DNA of 36,821 bases from an uncultured Methanomicrobiales archaeon (GCA_903926075.1 CAIYHQ010000115.1:1-36821); one strand, 5' to 3'; shown: positions 19,076-28,407, numbered from the stretch's first letter. The notes: generated by a model not told the origin, from the letters alone. Numbers and translations: made by a program.

Positions 19076-19909
19076 ATGTTATGGGAGGCGCTTTCTCTCT
19101 GTGTAATTGCATTTATAGTGATGATTCCGGTTAATAGTGTTATCTCAGGCACAACTAATGCGTCTTCACAATGTACTAATTTACAAAATCCTGTTTTACC
19201 TGTGAAAAATAGTGGATTTCCCTCATCCTGTCATTGCCCGCCAGCCAGCCGAACATCAGGCGAAGGACAATGTTATGGAGGAGGCATATGCCAGGCAGCA
19301 CTTCCGGCTGATGGACGTCTTTTATCGATGATAAGGAGACGTATATCACTCCATGGTTACAGGAGGCTTTACAGTAAAAATCTTCTAAACCATGAAAAAA
19401 GGGAATTAATCTTTAAAGCAATTAAGGGAAATCCAGGGATTTCTACTGACATGCTTATTCAGCTGACGGAAATCAACCCTCACACGCTACGGTATCACAC
19501 AGATCAACTGGTTACAATGAAAATTATCAGGAAAAAAAGAGTAAACGGTACAGACCATTATTTTGCAAGGATTTCAGAAATTTCTGAAGAAGCAATGGTA
19601 CCGCTTGCATATAAAAATCACAATTCAACCGCAAGAACCCTTCAGGTTATCTCTGAAAAACCAGGAATTAACAGAAGTGATCTGGCATCTACCCTAGGAA
19701 TATCAGGCCCTTCAGTTACCCGCCAGCTTAATCAGCTCATTCTAGAGAAATGCGTAAGAGGGAAGAGGGAAGGAAAGTTTATTCGTTATTATATTAGCGA
19801 CCCCCTCCTCCTCTATCATAATAATCCAATCGTAGGCAATAGAGAACAAAGTCGAACATCTACTGAATGTTACAGTACCCGAATTGAGAACGAAGCGGCA
19901 TTAACATAA
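19076..19909 (+). CDS. Membrane-anchored, Cys-rich double winged-helix regulator
   Basis: 277 residues. A hydrophobic segment (about 5-24) can act as a signal anchor. It is followed by a Cys cluster (C33, C52, C54, C66, C72) in a Gly/Ser/Pro-rich linker, then two winged-helix domains. The first is about 107-170 ([28 protein letters not shown]). The second is about 180-250 ([27 protein letters not shown]). Paired ArsR/MarR-like winged helices behind an N-terminal membrane segment occur in Methanomicrobia. A Cys cluster in this position could sense sulfide or redox state or bind a metal; this is inference. It is divergent from the DUF1890 gene over a shared palindrome, and a nadA remnant follows 7 bp downstream. 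Confidence 0.8.
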   Translation: MLWEALSLCVIAFIVMIPVNSVISGTTNASSQCTNLQNPVLPVKNSGFPSSCHCPPASRTSGEGQCYGGGICQAALPADGRLLSMIRRRISLHGYRRLYSKNLLNHEKRELIFKAIKGNPGISTDMLIQLTEINPHTLRYHTDQLVTMKIIRKKRVNGTDHYFARISEISEEAMVPLAYKNHNSTARTLQVISEKPGINRSDLASTLGISGPSVTRQLNQLILEKCVRGKREGKFIRYYISDPLLLYHNNPIVGNREQSRTSTECYSTRIENEAALT

Positions 19910-19916
19910 AACGATT

Positions 19917-20402
19917 ATGAAAGACGCAATAATTCTCGCACATAATTATACACGACCTGAAATCCAGGATATGGCGGATTTCGTAGGTGATTCTCTTGAA
20001 CTTGCTAGAAAGATTGGTTCATTTGATGAAGAACTCATAATTTTTGCCGGTGTCGATTTCATGGCTGAGGCTGACGCAATTTTATATCCTGAAAAGAAAA
20101 TTGTGCATCCGGTACCTGCTTCAAGGTGCCCGATGGCAGCTGATATCACAGAAATTGAAGTAAAAAAAAGCTAAGAAACGTTATCCAAAAGCCGCAGTTG
20201 TCTCCTATATCAACACACCTGCATCAGTAAAAGGAGTTTCGGATATAATCTGCACTTCCTCAAATGCAGTTCAAATCGTTGAGAGTCTTAATAATGAGCA
20301 GATTATCTTCACTCCAGACAGAAATCTTGCCGGTTATGTTGCAGCGAGGACCAAAAAAGTAATAATTCCAATACCGGCTATGGGATGTTGCCCGGAATCA
20401 AA
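19917..20402 (+). pseudogene. nadA: Quinolinate synthase (NadA) remnant
   Basis: NadA is a [4Fe-4S] enzyme of NAD synthesis. The remnant starts with [29 protein letters not shown], the canonical N-terminal block, but lacks the usual preceding residues. An A8 run (20162-20169) shifts the frame after ITEIEVKKS. With seven A the protein would continue [19 protein letters not shown]...TSSNAV...FTPDRNLAGYVA. It breaks off at PIPAMGCCP, where the next bases belong to a truncated copy of the tRNA-Cys gene (GCCCGG shared by both). About the C-terminal half of the enzyme, with the remaining cluster cysteines, is missing. It follows the membrane-anchored regulator by 7 bp. Confidence 0.85.
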
Positions 20403-20538
20403 CCGGGATGTAGTTGATCTGCAGTCAACCGCGTAGCCATTCCGCCACACTGGCACAATCAATCACATCTGTGAATTGTCCTATTACATGTTGTTCACTG
20501 TAATAATAGTAAATTGAGGTTCAGGCTGTAATTGCCGG
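20390..20538. repeat. Duplicated tRNA-Cys segment, truncated copy
   Basis: About 149 bp matching 29289-29438. The match covers the tRNA body without its 3' end plus about 84 bp of 5' flank (TGTGAATTGTCCTATTACAT and GTAATTGCCGG conserved), including the tRNA promoter region. It ends sharply at ATTGCCGG on the right. Confidence 0.85.
20391..20454 (-). pseudogene. Truncated tRNA-Cys (GCA) copy
   Basis: Nearly identical to the intact tRNA-Cys at 29282-29353 from the 5' end through the T arm (anticodon loop CTGCAGA). It lacks the 3' acceptor strand, which is replaced by nadA sequence that cannot pair with GCCAGTG. The invariant T-loop C56 is changed to T (TTTGATT in place of TTCGATT). It should not form a functional tRNA. 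Confidence 0.88.
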
Positions 20539-20623
20539 AATATTCGAATCATATTTACAAATTTCAGCTTAGACAGATGTGCCAAAAAACTAATAAATCA
20601 ATACGCTGATTAAATAGTATCAC

Positions 20624-20637
20624 ATCACAATTGTGAA
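20624..20637. promoter_or_regulatory. Palindromic operator, copy 4 (one mismatch)
   Basis: ATCACAATTGTGAA, 17 bp before the ATG of the small membrane protein. A TATA-like CTAATAAATCA lies about 35 bp upstream of its centre. Confidence 0.78.
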
Positions 20638-20653
20638 TTTTTGGAGAAATACA

Positions 20654-21196
20654 ATGGCAATGGAAACGATGATAATGCCGACAATGGCAGAACAAGCTCA
20701 TACAGCAGTTGCAGCGGTTGCACTGCCCTCAATGATGGCTGTTACACACTATATGGGATTGCTGATGGCGAACCAGCCGTGGAATATACTGTTTTTCATG
20801 GCCATCCCTGTAATTCTTGCTGAAGCCCTTACAGCTACGGAATTTTTTGTCGCTTTCAGGCATGATTATACAAGTCCCCTGCGAAGGGTAAATAAGATCA
20901 TTGGAATATCTCTCGGGTTTTACTTTACAATTATTGTAGCATATCTTATAGCTACAGTTGTACCGTCTATCATCTGGCGGGGACCGATTGATGTTATTTC
21001 AGTATTCTTTTACCTAATCGGGTTTATTCCGCTACTTGGTATTGCGCTGCTTGAACTTGGAGTAATTAAAAAGAATGCATCTCCTGATAAGCATATGGTA
21101 TACCATATCGGACTACTTATAACATTTCTTGTATTTGCTCATATTGCAATGATATTTGGTATGTTAAACCCGACGCTCTTTGGGTATATCGGTTAA
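20654..21196 (+). CDS. Small Met/His-containing membrane protein (DUF6803-like)
   Basis: 180 residues from ATG 20654, supported by a GGAG ribosome site at 20643-20646. The TTG at 20633 lies inside the operator and is not a plausible start. There are about five hydrophobic segments. The stretch THYMGLLMANQPWNILFFMAIPVILAEALTATEFF resembles a family I recall as DUF6803, though I cannot confirm this without a search. Met, His and acidic residues lie in or near the membrane segments (TH, E in AEALTATE, HMVYH, AHIAM). The function is unknown. The operator in front places it in the putative sulfur regulon, so a transporter for a sulfur compound or thiol is a reasonable hypothesis. Confidence 0.75.
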   Translation: MAMETMIMPTMAEQAHTAVAAVALPSMMAVTHYMGLLMANQPWNILFFMAIPVILAEALTATEFFVAFRHDYTSPLRRVNKIIGISLGFYFTIIVAYLIATVVPSIIWRGPIDVISVFFYLIGFIPLLGIALLELGVIKKNASPDKHMVYHIGLLITFLVFAHIAMIFGMLNPTLFGYIG

Positions 21197-21507
21197 AGTC
21201 GTGATCTCGTATCAGAACACCAGCGTGGTATTCTTACCCAATCAAATCCCCTTCTTATTTTCATTAATGCAATATTTTTACACATTTCATTTGTTCTTGT
21301 TTTAAATTTTTTATCTGCGCTATTGATAAGTACCAAAACCATTAGAAAGTTTAAGAAAAAAAATCTGGACATTTAGGTTATCAAACAAAACTTTTTCCAG
21401 TCCCTCAACAAATCTAATTAAATACATAAAAACAGTATGCCGAAAAGCAAATCTAATTAAATGGTTAGTTTTTTTTTTCAATAACCGGTTTTCGTGGACT
21501 TTGAGAT
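21197..21507. other. Intergenic region with a direct repeat
   Basis: No gene is seen. It holds a 15-bp direct repeat (21409-21423 and 21448-21462) ahead of the response regulator and a T-rich stretch (21469-21480). Confidence 0.5.
21409..21462. repeat. Two 15-bp direct repeats before the response regulator
   Basis: CAAATCTAATTAAAT occurs at 21409-21423 and 21448-21462, 39 bp apart start to start. The gene begins 46 bp after the second copy. It may be a duplicated promoter or an activator site. Confidence 0.6.
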
Positions 21508-21996
21508 ATGGCTAAAATCCTTTGTGTGGACGATGACATAGCACTCCTTGAGTTACTTGTTGCGATGCTGAAGATGATGGGATTTGAAACCCGTCTCACT
21601 TCTGAAGGGGAAAAATGCATTTCCCTGCTTAAGGACGGAGACTTTCACCCGAATATTATCCTTCTTGATATCATGATGGAGCCCTGGGATGGATGGCAGG
21701 TGTTGCAATGTATCAAGAATGAGCCTAATCTTTGTTCAATTCCCGTTGTGATCCTCACAGGTAAATATCCAACCATGGATGATGTGAATAGATTCAGTTC
21801 TTTAATTGATGGATATCTTATGAAACCATTTGCATTCGAAAGAATTGAACAAGAAATTAAAATGCAACAATTTGCAAACATAATGAAGGACGAGAAGAAC
21901 ATTATGGCGTATAGGCCATTTAATATTAACGTACTACATGAGGAAGAGAAAAGATTTAATTCAATCGTTCTACAATTAAAAGAGTATATTCACTAG
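21508..21996 (+). CDS. CheY-like response regulator
   Basis: 162 residues: one receiver domain (about 1-120) with the acidic pair D8/D9, the phospho-acceptor Asp at about 54 (IILLDIMM), the Thr in VILTGKY and the Lys in LMKPF. A 40-residue tail has no recognised output domain, so it probably acts by protein contacts. It precedes the large PAS kinase by 44 bp in the same direction and is its likely partner. Confidence 0.9.
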   Translation: MAKILCVDDDIALLELLVAMLKMMGFETRLTSEGEKCISLLKDGDFHPNIILLDIMMEPWDGWQVLQCIKNEPNLCSIPVVILTGKYPTMDDVNRFSSLIDGYLMKPFAFERIEQEIKMQQFANIMKDEKNIMAYRPFNINVLHEEEKRFNSIVLQLKEYIH

Positions 21997-22040
21997 TTTA
22001 TGAAAATTCTATATAATTCTGATTAATCGGACGAGGAAAC

Positions 22041-25000
22041 GTGAGTCACAATTCCCTAAATGTTCTGACCCCTGATCTTTTAAAAAATCTATCAGATATT
22101 GAGTACCTGATATTTAATTCCATGTCAGAAATGATAAGTATTTACGACACTGAACTTCGAATACAATGGGCTAATTCTGCAGTATGTAAATCAGTTAATC
22201 TGGATTTAGATAGCATCATAGGGCATTACTACTTTGATATCTGGAAGAAAGGAAAAATCCACCATGGCAATTATTCTTTATTAGAAGTTATTAAAACCGG
22301 AAAACCACAGCATACAAAAATAATTACTGCTCATGGGCAGGTTCTCCAGATCATAGTATATCCGCTTTTCGATGACCTGTCTAAAATAATTGGCCTGTTA
22401 GAGTTCAGGGAAGATATTACTGAAAGAACCAGAGTAGAAGAATTACATGCAAATTACGAGGAAAATCGAATTACTGAAAGCCAACTTATGGAAAGCGAAG
22501 AAAAATTCCGTGACCTTGTTGAATATTCTTTTGAACCAATCATGATTATTAATAAACAAGGGACAATACTATTTGAAAACCACGCTATTGTTAATCTAAT
22601 TGAACTTGAAGAAGATTCCTCCCTTATTGGGAGAAATGTAATCGAATTCATCGCTCTTGAATTTCAGAATGTTTTTATCCGTGATTTTCTTCAGGTTTCA
22701 AAAGAAATCGATGGAGTTGTCTCTGAATACCAGTTTGAGACTGCAAAACGGAATAGAATCTACGTGGAAATCGTTGGAAAATGTATCAACTATGACGGAC
22801 AATCTGCAAAATTAATTTCAATTCATAACATCACAACCCGGATAAAGGATGAAGAGGAACTTCTCAAGCAAAATGAAATGATTAACAGAGCATATCATGA
22901 ATTAACCGAAATCGAAGAAGATATGCGAAATAGTTATAGAGAAATAGTCGTCAAGGGGCAGAAGCTTCGTGAAAGTGAGGAGAGATTCAGAGCAATCTTT
23001 TCAATTGTCCCTGACCCTATCATTCTCACGAGTATTATTGACGGAAAAATTGTTGACTGCAACCCTGCACTAGTTAAACTTTTAAACATACCTTATGAAA
23101 ATATCCTTGGAAAATCAACAATCGATTTCTGTATATGGAATAGTCAGAAAGAAAGAGAAAAATTTCTTGCTGAAATTATGAGAAACGGAGTTTATGATAA
23201 AAGAGAAATACTCTGGCAAAATAATGGTGGAGATTTTTTGAATATCATCTTCTCTTCGGCAATTGTTGAAATAAATCGGGAAAAAGTGATTCTTAGTGTA
23301 GGTTTTGATTATACGAATCTTAAAAAGGCACAAGACTCACTAATGGAATCAGAAGAGATGTTTCGAAACCCGGTTGAAAATTCTCCTGTCGGAATTTTCC
23401 TTTTTCAGGATGGTTTTTTGAAATATAGTAACAAACGTCTGGCTACGATGCTTGGATACTCCAGGGATGATTTATTGAACATTCCGGTTGAAACATTATT
23501 TTCAGCTTCTGATATTCAGCGTATTAGGGATAACCTGGATAAATCAGAGAATAATCAACCTTATGAAGTCAGGATCGAGATGCAGTATGCTAAAGCAGAT
23601 GGATACTCGCTTGAACTTGAGTTATACGCATCCCGTATGCAATTCAGAGGTCATCCTGCATTATATGGGACAATTATTGATATTACTAATAAAAAACTAA
23701 CCGAAAAATTAAGACTTGCAAGTGAGAGTAAGTATCGCCTTATTGCAGAAAATATGAAGGATGTTATCTGGATCCTGGATATAGAAACCTGGTATTTTAA
23801 ATATATAAGTCCATCAATAAAACATCTCCTTGGATATTCAGCAGAAGAGATTGAAGGAAGACCATTTTCTGATCTCCTAAAACCCGATACTTATAATCAT
23901 CTGAAGGAAAAATTTCATATACAACTTGAAAAATTCCTTCTATATCCTTACAAAACAAAATTTTATCTCACCAAACTTGAACAACAGAGTAAAGACGGTT
24001 CCACTGTGCTAACCGAGGTAGTAACAAATTTTTTCCTTAATGAAGAGACACAAAAAGTAGAGCTTCTTGGAGTTAGCAGGGATATTTCTGAAAGAGAGAA
24101 GGATGAAAGAGAAATCGAACAAAAGACTCTTGAACTCTACAGAAAAAACGAAGAACTATATTCAAAGAATGAGGAACTTGCAAAAAATCAGATTGCCTTA
24201 AAATTCAGTGAAGAGTCACTCAAAAAGGCTCAGGCAATCGCTCACCTCGCAGTCTGGGAATGGGATGTTCTTAATAATCAGGTATATGTTTCAGATGAGT
24301 TCAATAAAATATTAGGCCGTAATTCGACAGAATCACCGCCATTTTATTCTTACGTTTTAAATTCAATTGAACCACAGTATCAGGATCAATTCGATAAGGC
24401 AATAAAGTCTCTATTTGAATCTGGAATACCATTCACTCTTGACTTTTGGATGATCCGTGAGGATGATGGCACTAAGCGAGCAATCAGGGGACAGGGTGAA
24501 TATAATTTTGTCAATGAAGAGTCCGAACTTCTCACTATTATTCTTCAGGATATTACAGATCAAAAGAAGATGGAAGATGAGATAAGAGAGGCCGCTTTAG
24601 AGAAAGAGATTCTACTCAGGGAAATTCATCATCGGGTTAAAAACAATATGCAGGTGATATCTTCACTCCTCTCCATGCAATCACGAACAATAAAAGAAAG
24701 TCATATTCAATCCATGTTTAAAGAAACTCAGACACGTGTGAGATCGCTTGCTCTTGTCCATGAATTTCTCTATCAGTCAAATAAGTTGGATAAAATAAAT
24801 TATAATGATTATTTACACAAAATCAGTTCTTACTTGTTAGATTTATACGAAAAGCCACAAGGAGGATTGAATTTAATCATCAATGCCAACAACATAGAAA
24901 TCTCGATAGATAAGGCAGTACCCTGTAGTCTAATAATTACAGAATTAATAACTAATTCTTTAAAATATGCCTTTAAAGATGGAAGAAAAGGAGAAATAAC

Positions 25001-25208
25001 AATTAATTTGTCGCTCGATCCTAACATTCCAGAATATTCATTGGTGTATCGTGATAACGGATTAGGTTTTCCCCCTGACCATAATCTCAAAAAAAGCTCT
25101 GGGTTTGGTTCAACTTTAATCGTCGGGTTGGTTGGACAATTATCCGGAAATATAAAGGTAGAGAGCGAAAACTCAGGTGTATATTATCACATTATCTTTC
25201 CGGCATAA
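22041..25208 (+). CDS. Multi-PAS sensor histidine kinase, HisKA_2 type
   Basis: 1055 residues with no membrane segment, so a soluble sensor. About six PAS-like domains run in tandem (roughly 18-130, 150-275, 310-435, 435-555, 560-690 and 730-855) with coiled-coil linkers (for example around 695-725). A HisKA_2 dimerisation domain follows with the phospho-acceptor His in LLREIHHRVKNNMQVISSLL, then a HATPase domain (ITELITNSLKYAF, YRDNGLGFP). The start is GTG with a GAGG ribosome site; no ATG fits as well. This expanded PAS layout is typical of Methanomicrobia. The ligand is unknown. It converges with a second HisKA_2 kinase over a 23-bp gap. Confidence 0.92.
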   Translation: MSHNSLNVLTPDLLKNLSDIEYLIFNSMSEMISIYDTELRIQWANSAVCKSVNLDLDSIIGHYYFDIWKKGKIHHGNYSLLEVIKTGKPQHTKIITAHGQVLQIIVYPLFDDLSKIIGLLEFREDITERTRVEELHANYEENRITESQLMESEEKFRDLVEYSFEPIMIINKQGTILFENHAIVNLIELEEDSSLIGRNVIEFIALEFQNVFIRDFLQVSKEIDGVVSEYQFETAKRNRIYVEIVGKCINYDGQSAKLISIHNITTRIKDEEELLKQNEMINRAYHELTEIEEDMRNSYREIVVKGQKLRESEERFRAIFSIVPDPIILTSIIDGKIVDCNPALVKLLNIPYENILGKSTIDFCIWNSQKEREKFLAEIMRNGVYDKREILWQNNGGDFLNIIFSSAIVEINREKVILSVGFDYTNLKKAQDSLMESEEMFRNPVENSPVGIFLFQDGFLKYSNKRLATMLGYSRDDLLNIPVETLFSASDIQRIRDNLDKSENNQPYEVRIEMQYAKADGYSLELELYASRMQFRGHPALYGTIIDITNKKLTEKLRLASESKYRLIAENMKDVIWILDIETWYFKYISPSIKHLLGYSAEEIEGRPFSDLLKPDTYNHLKEKFHIQLEKFLLYPYKTKFYLTKLEQQSKDGSTVLTEVVTNFFLNEETQKVELLGVSRDISEREKDEREIEQKTLELYRKNEELYSKNEELAKNQIALKFSEESLKKAQAIAHLAVWEWDVLNNQVYVSDEFNKILGRNSTESPPFYSYVLNSIEPQYQDQFDKAIKSLFESGIPFTLDFWMIREDDGTKRAIRGQGEYNFVNEESELLTIILQDITDQKKMEDEIREAALEKEILLREIHHRVKNNMQVISSLLSMQSRTIKESHIQSMFKETQTRVRSLALVHEFLYQSNKLDKINYNDYLHKISSYLLDLYEKPQGGLNLIINANNIEISIDKAVPCSLIITELITNSLKYAFKDGRKGEITINLSLDPNIPEYSLVYRDNGLGFPPDHNLKKSSGFGSTLIVGLVGQLSGNIKVESENSGVYYHIIFPA

Positions 25209-25231
25209 GAAAATGGGGAACGTAAAAAGAA

Positions 25232-26932
25232 TTAAGGATTTTTTTCCTGGTAAGTAGAGGGAAATGATATTTTAATGGAAAAACCATCTTTACTCTCTAT
25301 CTGAATTGTACCTCCAAGCTGTTTTGTAAGACCAAATATAAGTTGCATACCTATCGAGTTCACTCTTTTCAAATCGAGTCCAACAGGTATTCCGACCCCG
25401 TTATCATGATACATTAATGTATATTCTTTTGTTTCAGGATGAAATCTCATTGATATACAAATTTTTCCTCTCATGTCTCCGGGAAACGCATGTTTTATCG
25501 AATTCGACATAAGTTCCCTTATGATCAAACTGCAGGGAACAGCATCCATCAAGGAGAGCCCGGCAGACATGTCTTTTATATTGATAGAGATCCGACTTTG
25601 TTGAATTGAATAGAGATCAGCCAGAGAAGAATATAATCCTCTTATAAAAGGTCCAGATTCAATAAGCGCCAAATCCTTGAATTGATGTAGATATTCATAA
25701 ACGATGGCGATCGAACGTATCCTGCTCTGACTTTCCATAAGAAGTATTCTGACAGATTCATCCGGGATTGTTCTTATCTGCATTGATATAAGTGAAGAGA
25801 TGATCTGCATATTGTTTTTAACCCGGTGGTGAATCTCATGGAGAAGGATCTCTTTTTCTTTTAGGGAACTAAGGATCTCTTCTTCCATAAGTTTCTGCTC
25901 TGTAATATCAAAACATAAACCAACCACCCGGTCCGCATTGCCCTCTCTGTCAAAATGTGGCTGACCTGATATTCTTAACCAGCGAATAATACCGTCTTTT
26001 CTGAGAATTCTACATTCCATTGCGAATCTTTCTTTATTATCCTGAATTGATTGAAATGCTTTTATTATTTGTGTCTGATCAGATGGAATAATACTATCAA
26101 GTAGGATTGGATACGTCCAATCTGTGAGATTTGATTCATATCCGAATAGCCTGTCGTAGGAGGCTGAGCGAACTATTGTTCCATCTTTAAGATTAAGATC
26201 CCATTCTGCAGCTTCCAGACTCTCAAGTGCAAACCTAAGTCGCATTTCACTCTCTTGAATTACTAATTCAGCTTTTTCCCTTCTTCTTTCTATGAGGATA
26301 ATGCCAATAATTGATGATAATATTGCGAGAGATCCAAGAGAATAAAGGATAATATTTAGTCTGTTCAGTTCTGCAATAATTTTAGAACTGTCCATATCGA
26401 CACCAACAATCCCAACAACTGTGCCGTTTGACCCCCTTATCGGTGCAAAACCAGACATGGTGGTCCCCCATTGATCAGTAGCAAAATCCTGATCAGCAAT
26501 CGGATTCAGAAATCCTCTGATAATTTCCGGTTCGTTCTCTTTGTAGACCTGCTTGACATCATATATATATCCGACATTTGGCGAATTGTTATTGTATCCA
26601 TAATCAGCATCAACAACAAACTCTACATTAGTCCCATTTTTTCTCATCGTATAGACAGAGGAGATACGAGGATCTGATATCTCTGTTCTGTGAAGAAAAT
26701 CTCTGATCTCAAGGAAATAAGAAGTATTCTCGCCACCAGGACGAATTCTATTGAATGAATCAAGTTTTATGTTAGATGCGGTAATGTTTGCATTAGAAAT
26801 AAGTTTATCCTGAATTGATCCTTTTACTGTATTTTCAGTCTCTTTTGAGATAGTATAAACAGAGATTGTGGTGACGATTAAAATAAGAAAAATTAATTGG
26901 ATCATCACAGGGTTTATACGATTCAGGTGCAT
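25232..26932 (-). CDS. Membrane-bound sensor histidine kinase, HisKA_2 type
   Basis: 566 residues. Two hydrophobic segments (about 8-28 and 195-215) flank an extracytoplasmic sensor domain of the dCache/sCache kind (VYTMRKNGTNVEFVVDADYG..., GIVGVDMDSSKI). A PAS domain (about 230-345) follows, then HisKA_2 with the His in LLHEIHHRVKNNMQIISSLIS, and a HATPase (IIRELMSNSIKHAF, YHDNGVGIP). The kinase core closely resembles that of the neighbouring soluble kinase, suggesting common ancestry. It is transcribed after the receiver-PAS gene, 46 bp apart, as a probable operon. Confidence 0.92.
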   Translation of the reverse strand: MHLNRINPVMIQLIFLILIVTTISVYTISKETENTVKGSIQDKLISNANITASNIKLDSFNRIRPGGENTSYFLEIRDFLHRTEISDPRISSVYTMRKNGTNVEFVVDADYGYNNNSPNVGYIYDVKQVYKENEPEIIRGFLNPIADQDFATDQWGTTMSGFAPIRGSNGTVVGIVGVDMDSSKIIAELNRLNIILYSLGSLAILSSIIGIILIERRREKAELVIQESEMRLRFALESLEAAEWDLNLKDGTIVRSASYDRLFGYESNLTDWTYPILLDSIIPSDQTQIIKAFQSIQDNKERFAMECRILRKDGIIRWLRISGQPHFDREGNADRVVGLCFDITEQKLMEEEILSSLKEKEILLHEIHHRVKNNMQIISSLISMQIRTIPDESVRILLMESQSRIRSIAIVYEYLHQFKDLALIESGPFIRGLYSSLADLYSIQQSRISINIKDMSAGLSLMDAVPCSLIIRELMSNSIKHAFPGDMRGKICISMRFHPETKEYTLMYHDNGVGIPVGLDLKRVNSIGMQLIFGLTKQLGGTIQIESKDGFSIKISFPSTYQEKNP

Positions 26933-26978
26933 TTTTTGAATTTACTTCGAATTGTATCTTGATATTTTATACTTCTTT

Positions 26979-27995
26979 TTAAAGGTCTTCGCCATGTCGA
27001 TAATGGCGGAGTAAAAATGATCTTACCTTATTTGATTCTATCCAACCCTGGTCTAGCTTATCAACTAAATCGTCGATAATTTTTACAGCATCACGTATCT
27101 TTTCCGATGATGGCCCTCCATCCATGGCAGCACACATCGCGATCAGAGTGAGAGGATTTCGGATTTGATCATTCAATACCTGGAAACGTTCCATATTTTT
27201 TTCAATCTGAATTATCCCTTCTTTCTCGATTGCTTTCTGAATTCGAATCCAATCGGAAATATCCCTCGCTATCAGGAGTAACTGCTCAGAAGTGGAGAGA
27301 TTATACAAAAGTGGGATTATGGTGACATCAAGCCAGATTTCACGACCATATGAATAAATTCGTATTGTATCACGCCATTTTTCTGATTTATGAATTACAG
27401 ACTGAATATGCGATGTAATCTCATCAAACTCATTGGATGAGAAAATATCGCTAATTTTCTGACCTATAATTTCTTCAGGTTTCTTTTGAATAAGAGAAGA
27501 TCCGGCTTTATTAATATAATCGATAGAGAAATCGAGATTGAATATTGCAACAATGTTATCAGTGGATTCAGCTATTTGTCTATACCTTATCTCGCTTGCT
27601 TTCACCTGACGGTCAATAGTATGCTTATACAAAGCCATTGATATTGTAGTCTTGAGGTTCTTCGCTTCAAACGGTTTAATAATATAACCAAAAGGTTCAC
27701 TTTGAATTGCCTTGGCTATTGTGGCTTCATCAGACTGTCCGGTGAGGAAGATAACAGGAATATCCAGATTTTCTCTGATTATCTCTGCAGCAGCAATTCC
27801 ATTCATCCTGCCTTTGAGATTTATATCCATTAGAATAAGATCCGGAACATGCTCCTCTGCAAGTTTCAGGACTTCTTCCCCGGTATCGGTAGAGGCAGGA
27901 ACAATAAACCCCATCTGTTCCAGATGCCCAATTAAATCTGCGGCAGTAATAAATTCATCCTCGACGACGATGATTTTTTTATTTTCATAATTCAT
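26979..27995 (-). CDS. Receiver-PAS protein with degenerate HisKA-like tail
   Basis: 338 residues. The receiver domain (about 1-125) has E12/D13, phospho-acceptor Asp 57 (LILMDINLKG), Thr in FLTGQ and Lys in IIKPF. A PAS domain (about 130-255) follows, then a helical tail reading RFQVLNDQIRNPLTLIAM. This looks like the HisKA H-box (LSHEIRNPL) with the phospho-acceptor His replaced by Asp, and there is no HATPase domain. It is therefore probably an intermediate relay or scaffold, not a kinase. It is in the same direction as, and 46 bp upstream of, the membrane kinase. Confidence 0.88.
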   Translation of the reverse strand: MNYENKKIIVVEDEFITAADLIGHLEQMGFIVPASTDTGEEVLKLAEEHVPDLILMDINLKGRMNGIAAAEIIRENLDIPVIFLTGQSDEATIAKAIQSEPFGYIIKPFEAKNLKTTISMALYKHTIDRQVKASEIRYRQIAESTDNIVAIFNLDFSIDYINKAGSSLIQKKPEEIIGQKISDIFSSNEFDEITSHIQSVIHKSEKWRDTIRIYSYGREIWLDVTIIPLLYNLSTSEQLLLIARDISDWIRIQKAIEKEGIIQIEKNMERFQVLNDQIRNPLTLIAMCAAMDGGPSSEKIRDAVKIIDDLVDKLDQGWIESNKVRSFLLRHYRHGEDL

Positions 27996-28407
27996 TAATT
28001 GTCCCCATTATAATCTGATTGGAAAATAATTACGGATCGGACACAATTACCAAATTCATAGAGTTTAACTGATTAAGTAGCCAGATAAGGTTAAAGTATA
28101 ATTCCAACTCACTTTAGTTAGTTGTTTCTTATCCAATTCAAGATTCAATACATAGATCTGTATCCCGGTGATCTATAATAAAATGATCCTGTGTTGTGAT
28201 TAATACCAGGTCAAACCAAAAACCAATAAATTAAGGGTTTAACAAGACTGGAATAGCCTGAAAATTATCTGACTTCCAATTTTGCATTGACCACTCCGCA
28301 TCAGATAAATTTACCTGACATTTTTTTTATTGGAGTGAATAGTAAATAAAAGAATCAAGAAAACGAGGATGCACTCGCAATATAGGATATTTCTTAAACC
28401 TCCCTCG
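27996..28407. other. Intergenic region, nothing recognised
   Basis: AT-rich, with no convincing frame and no operator copy. It must contain the promoter of the receiver-PAS gene (minus strand). CCTCC...GGAGG (28399-28415) forms a short hairpin across the end of the acetyltransferase remnant. Confidence 0.45.

Noticed and set aside
20391-20454. tRNA fragment as an integrase attachment site
   Set aside because: Integrative elements usually duplicate the 3' end of a tRNA. Here the 3' end is missing and the 5' part plus promoter flank is duplicated. No integrase gene is seen in the window.
20633-20653. TTG at 20633 as start of the small membrane protein
   Set aside because: It lies in the palindrome itself. 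ATG 20654 has a correctly spaced GGAG.
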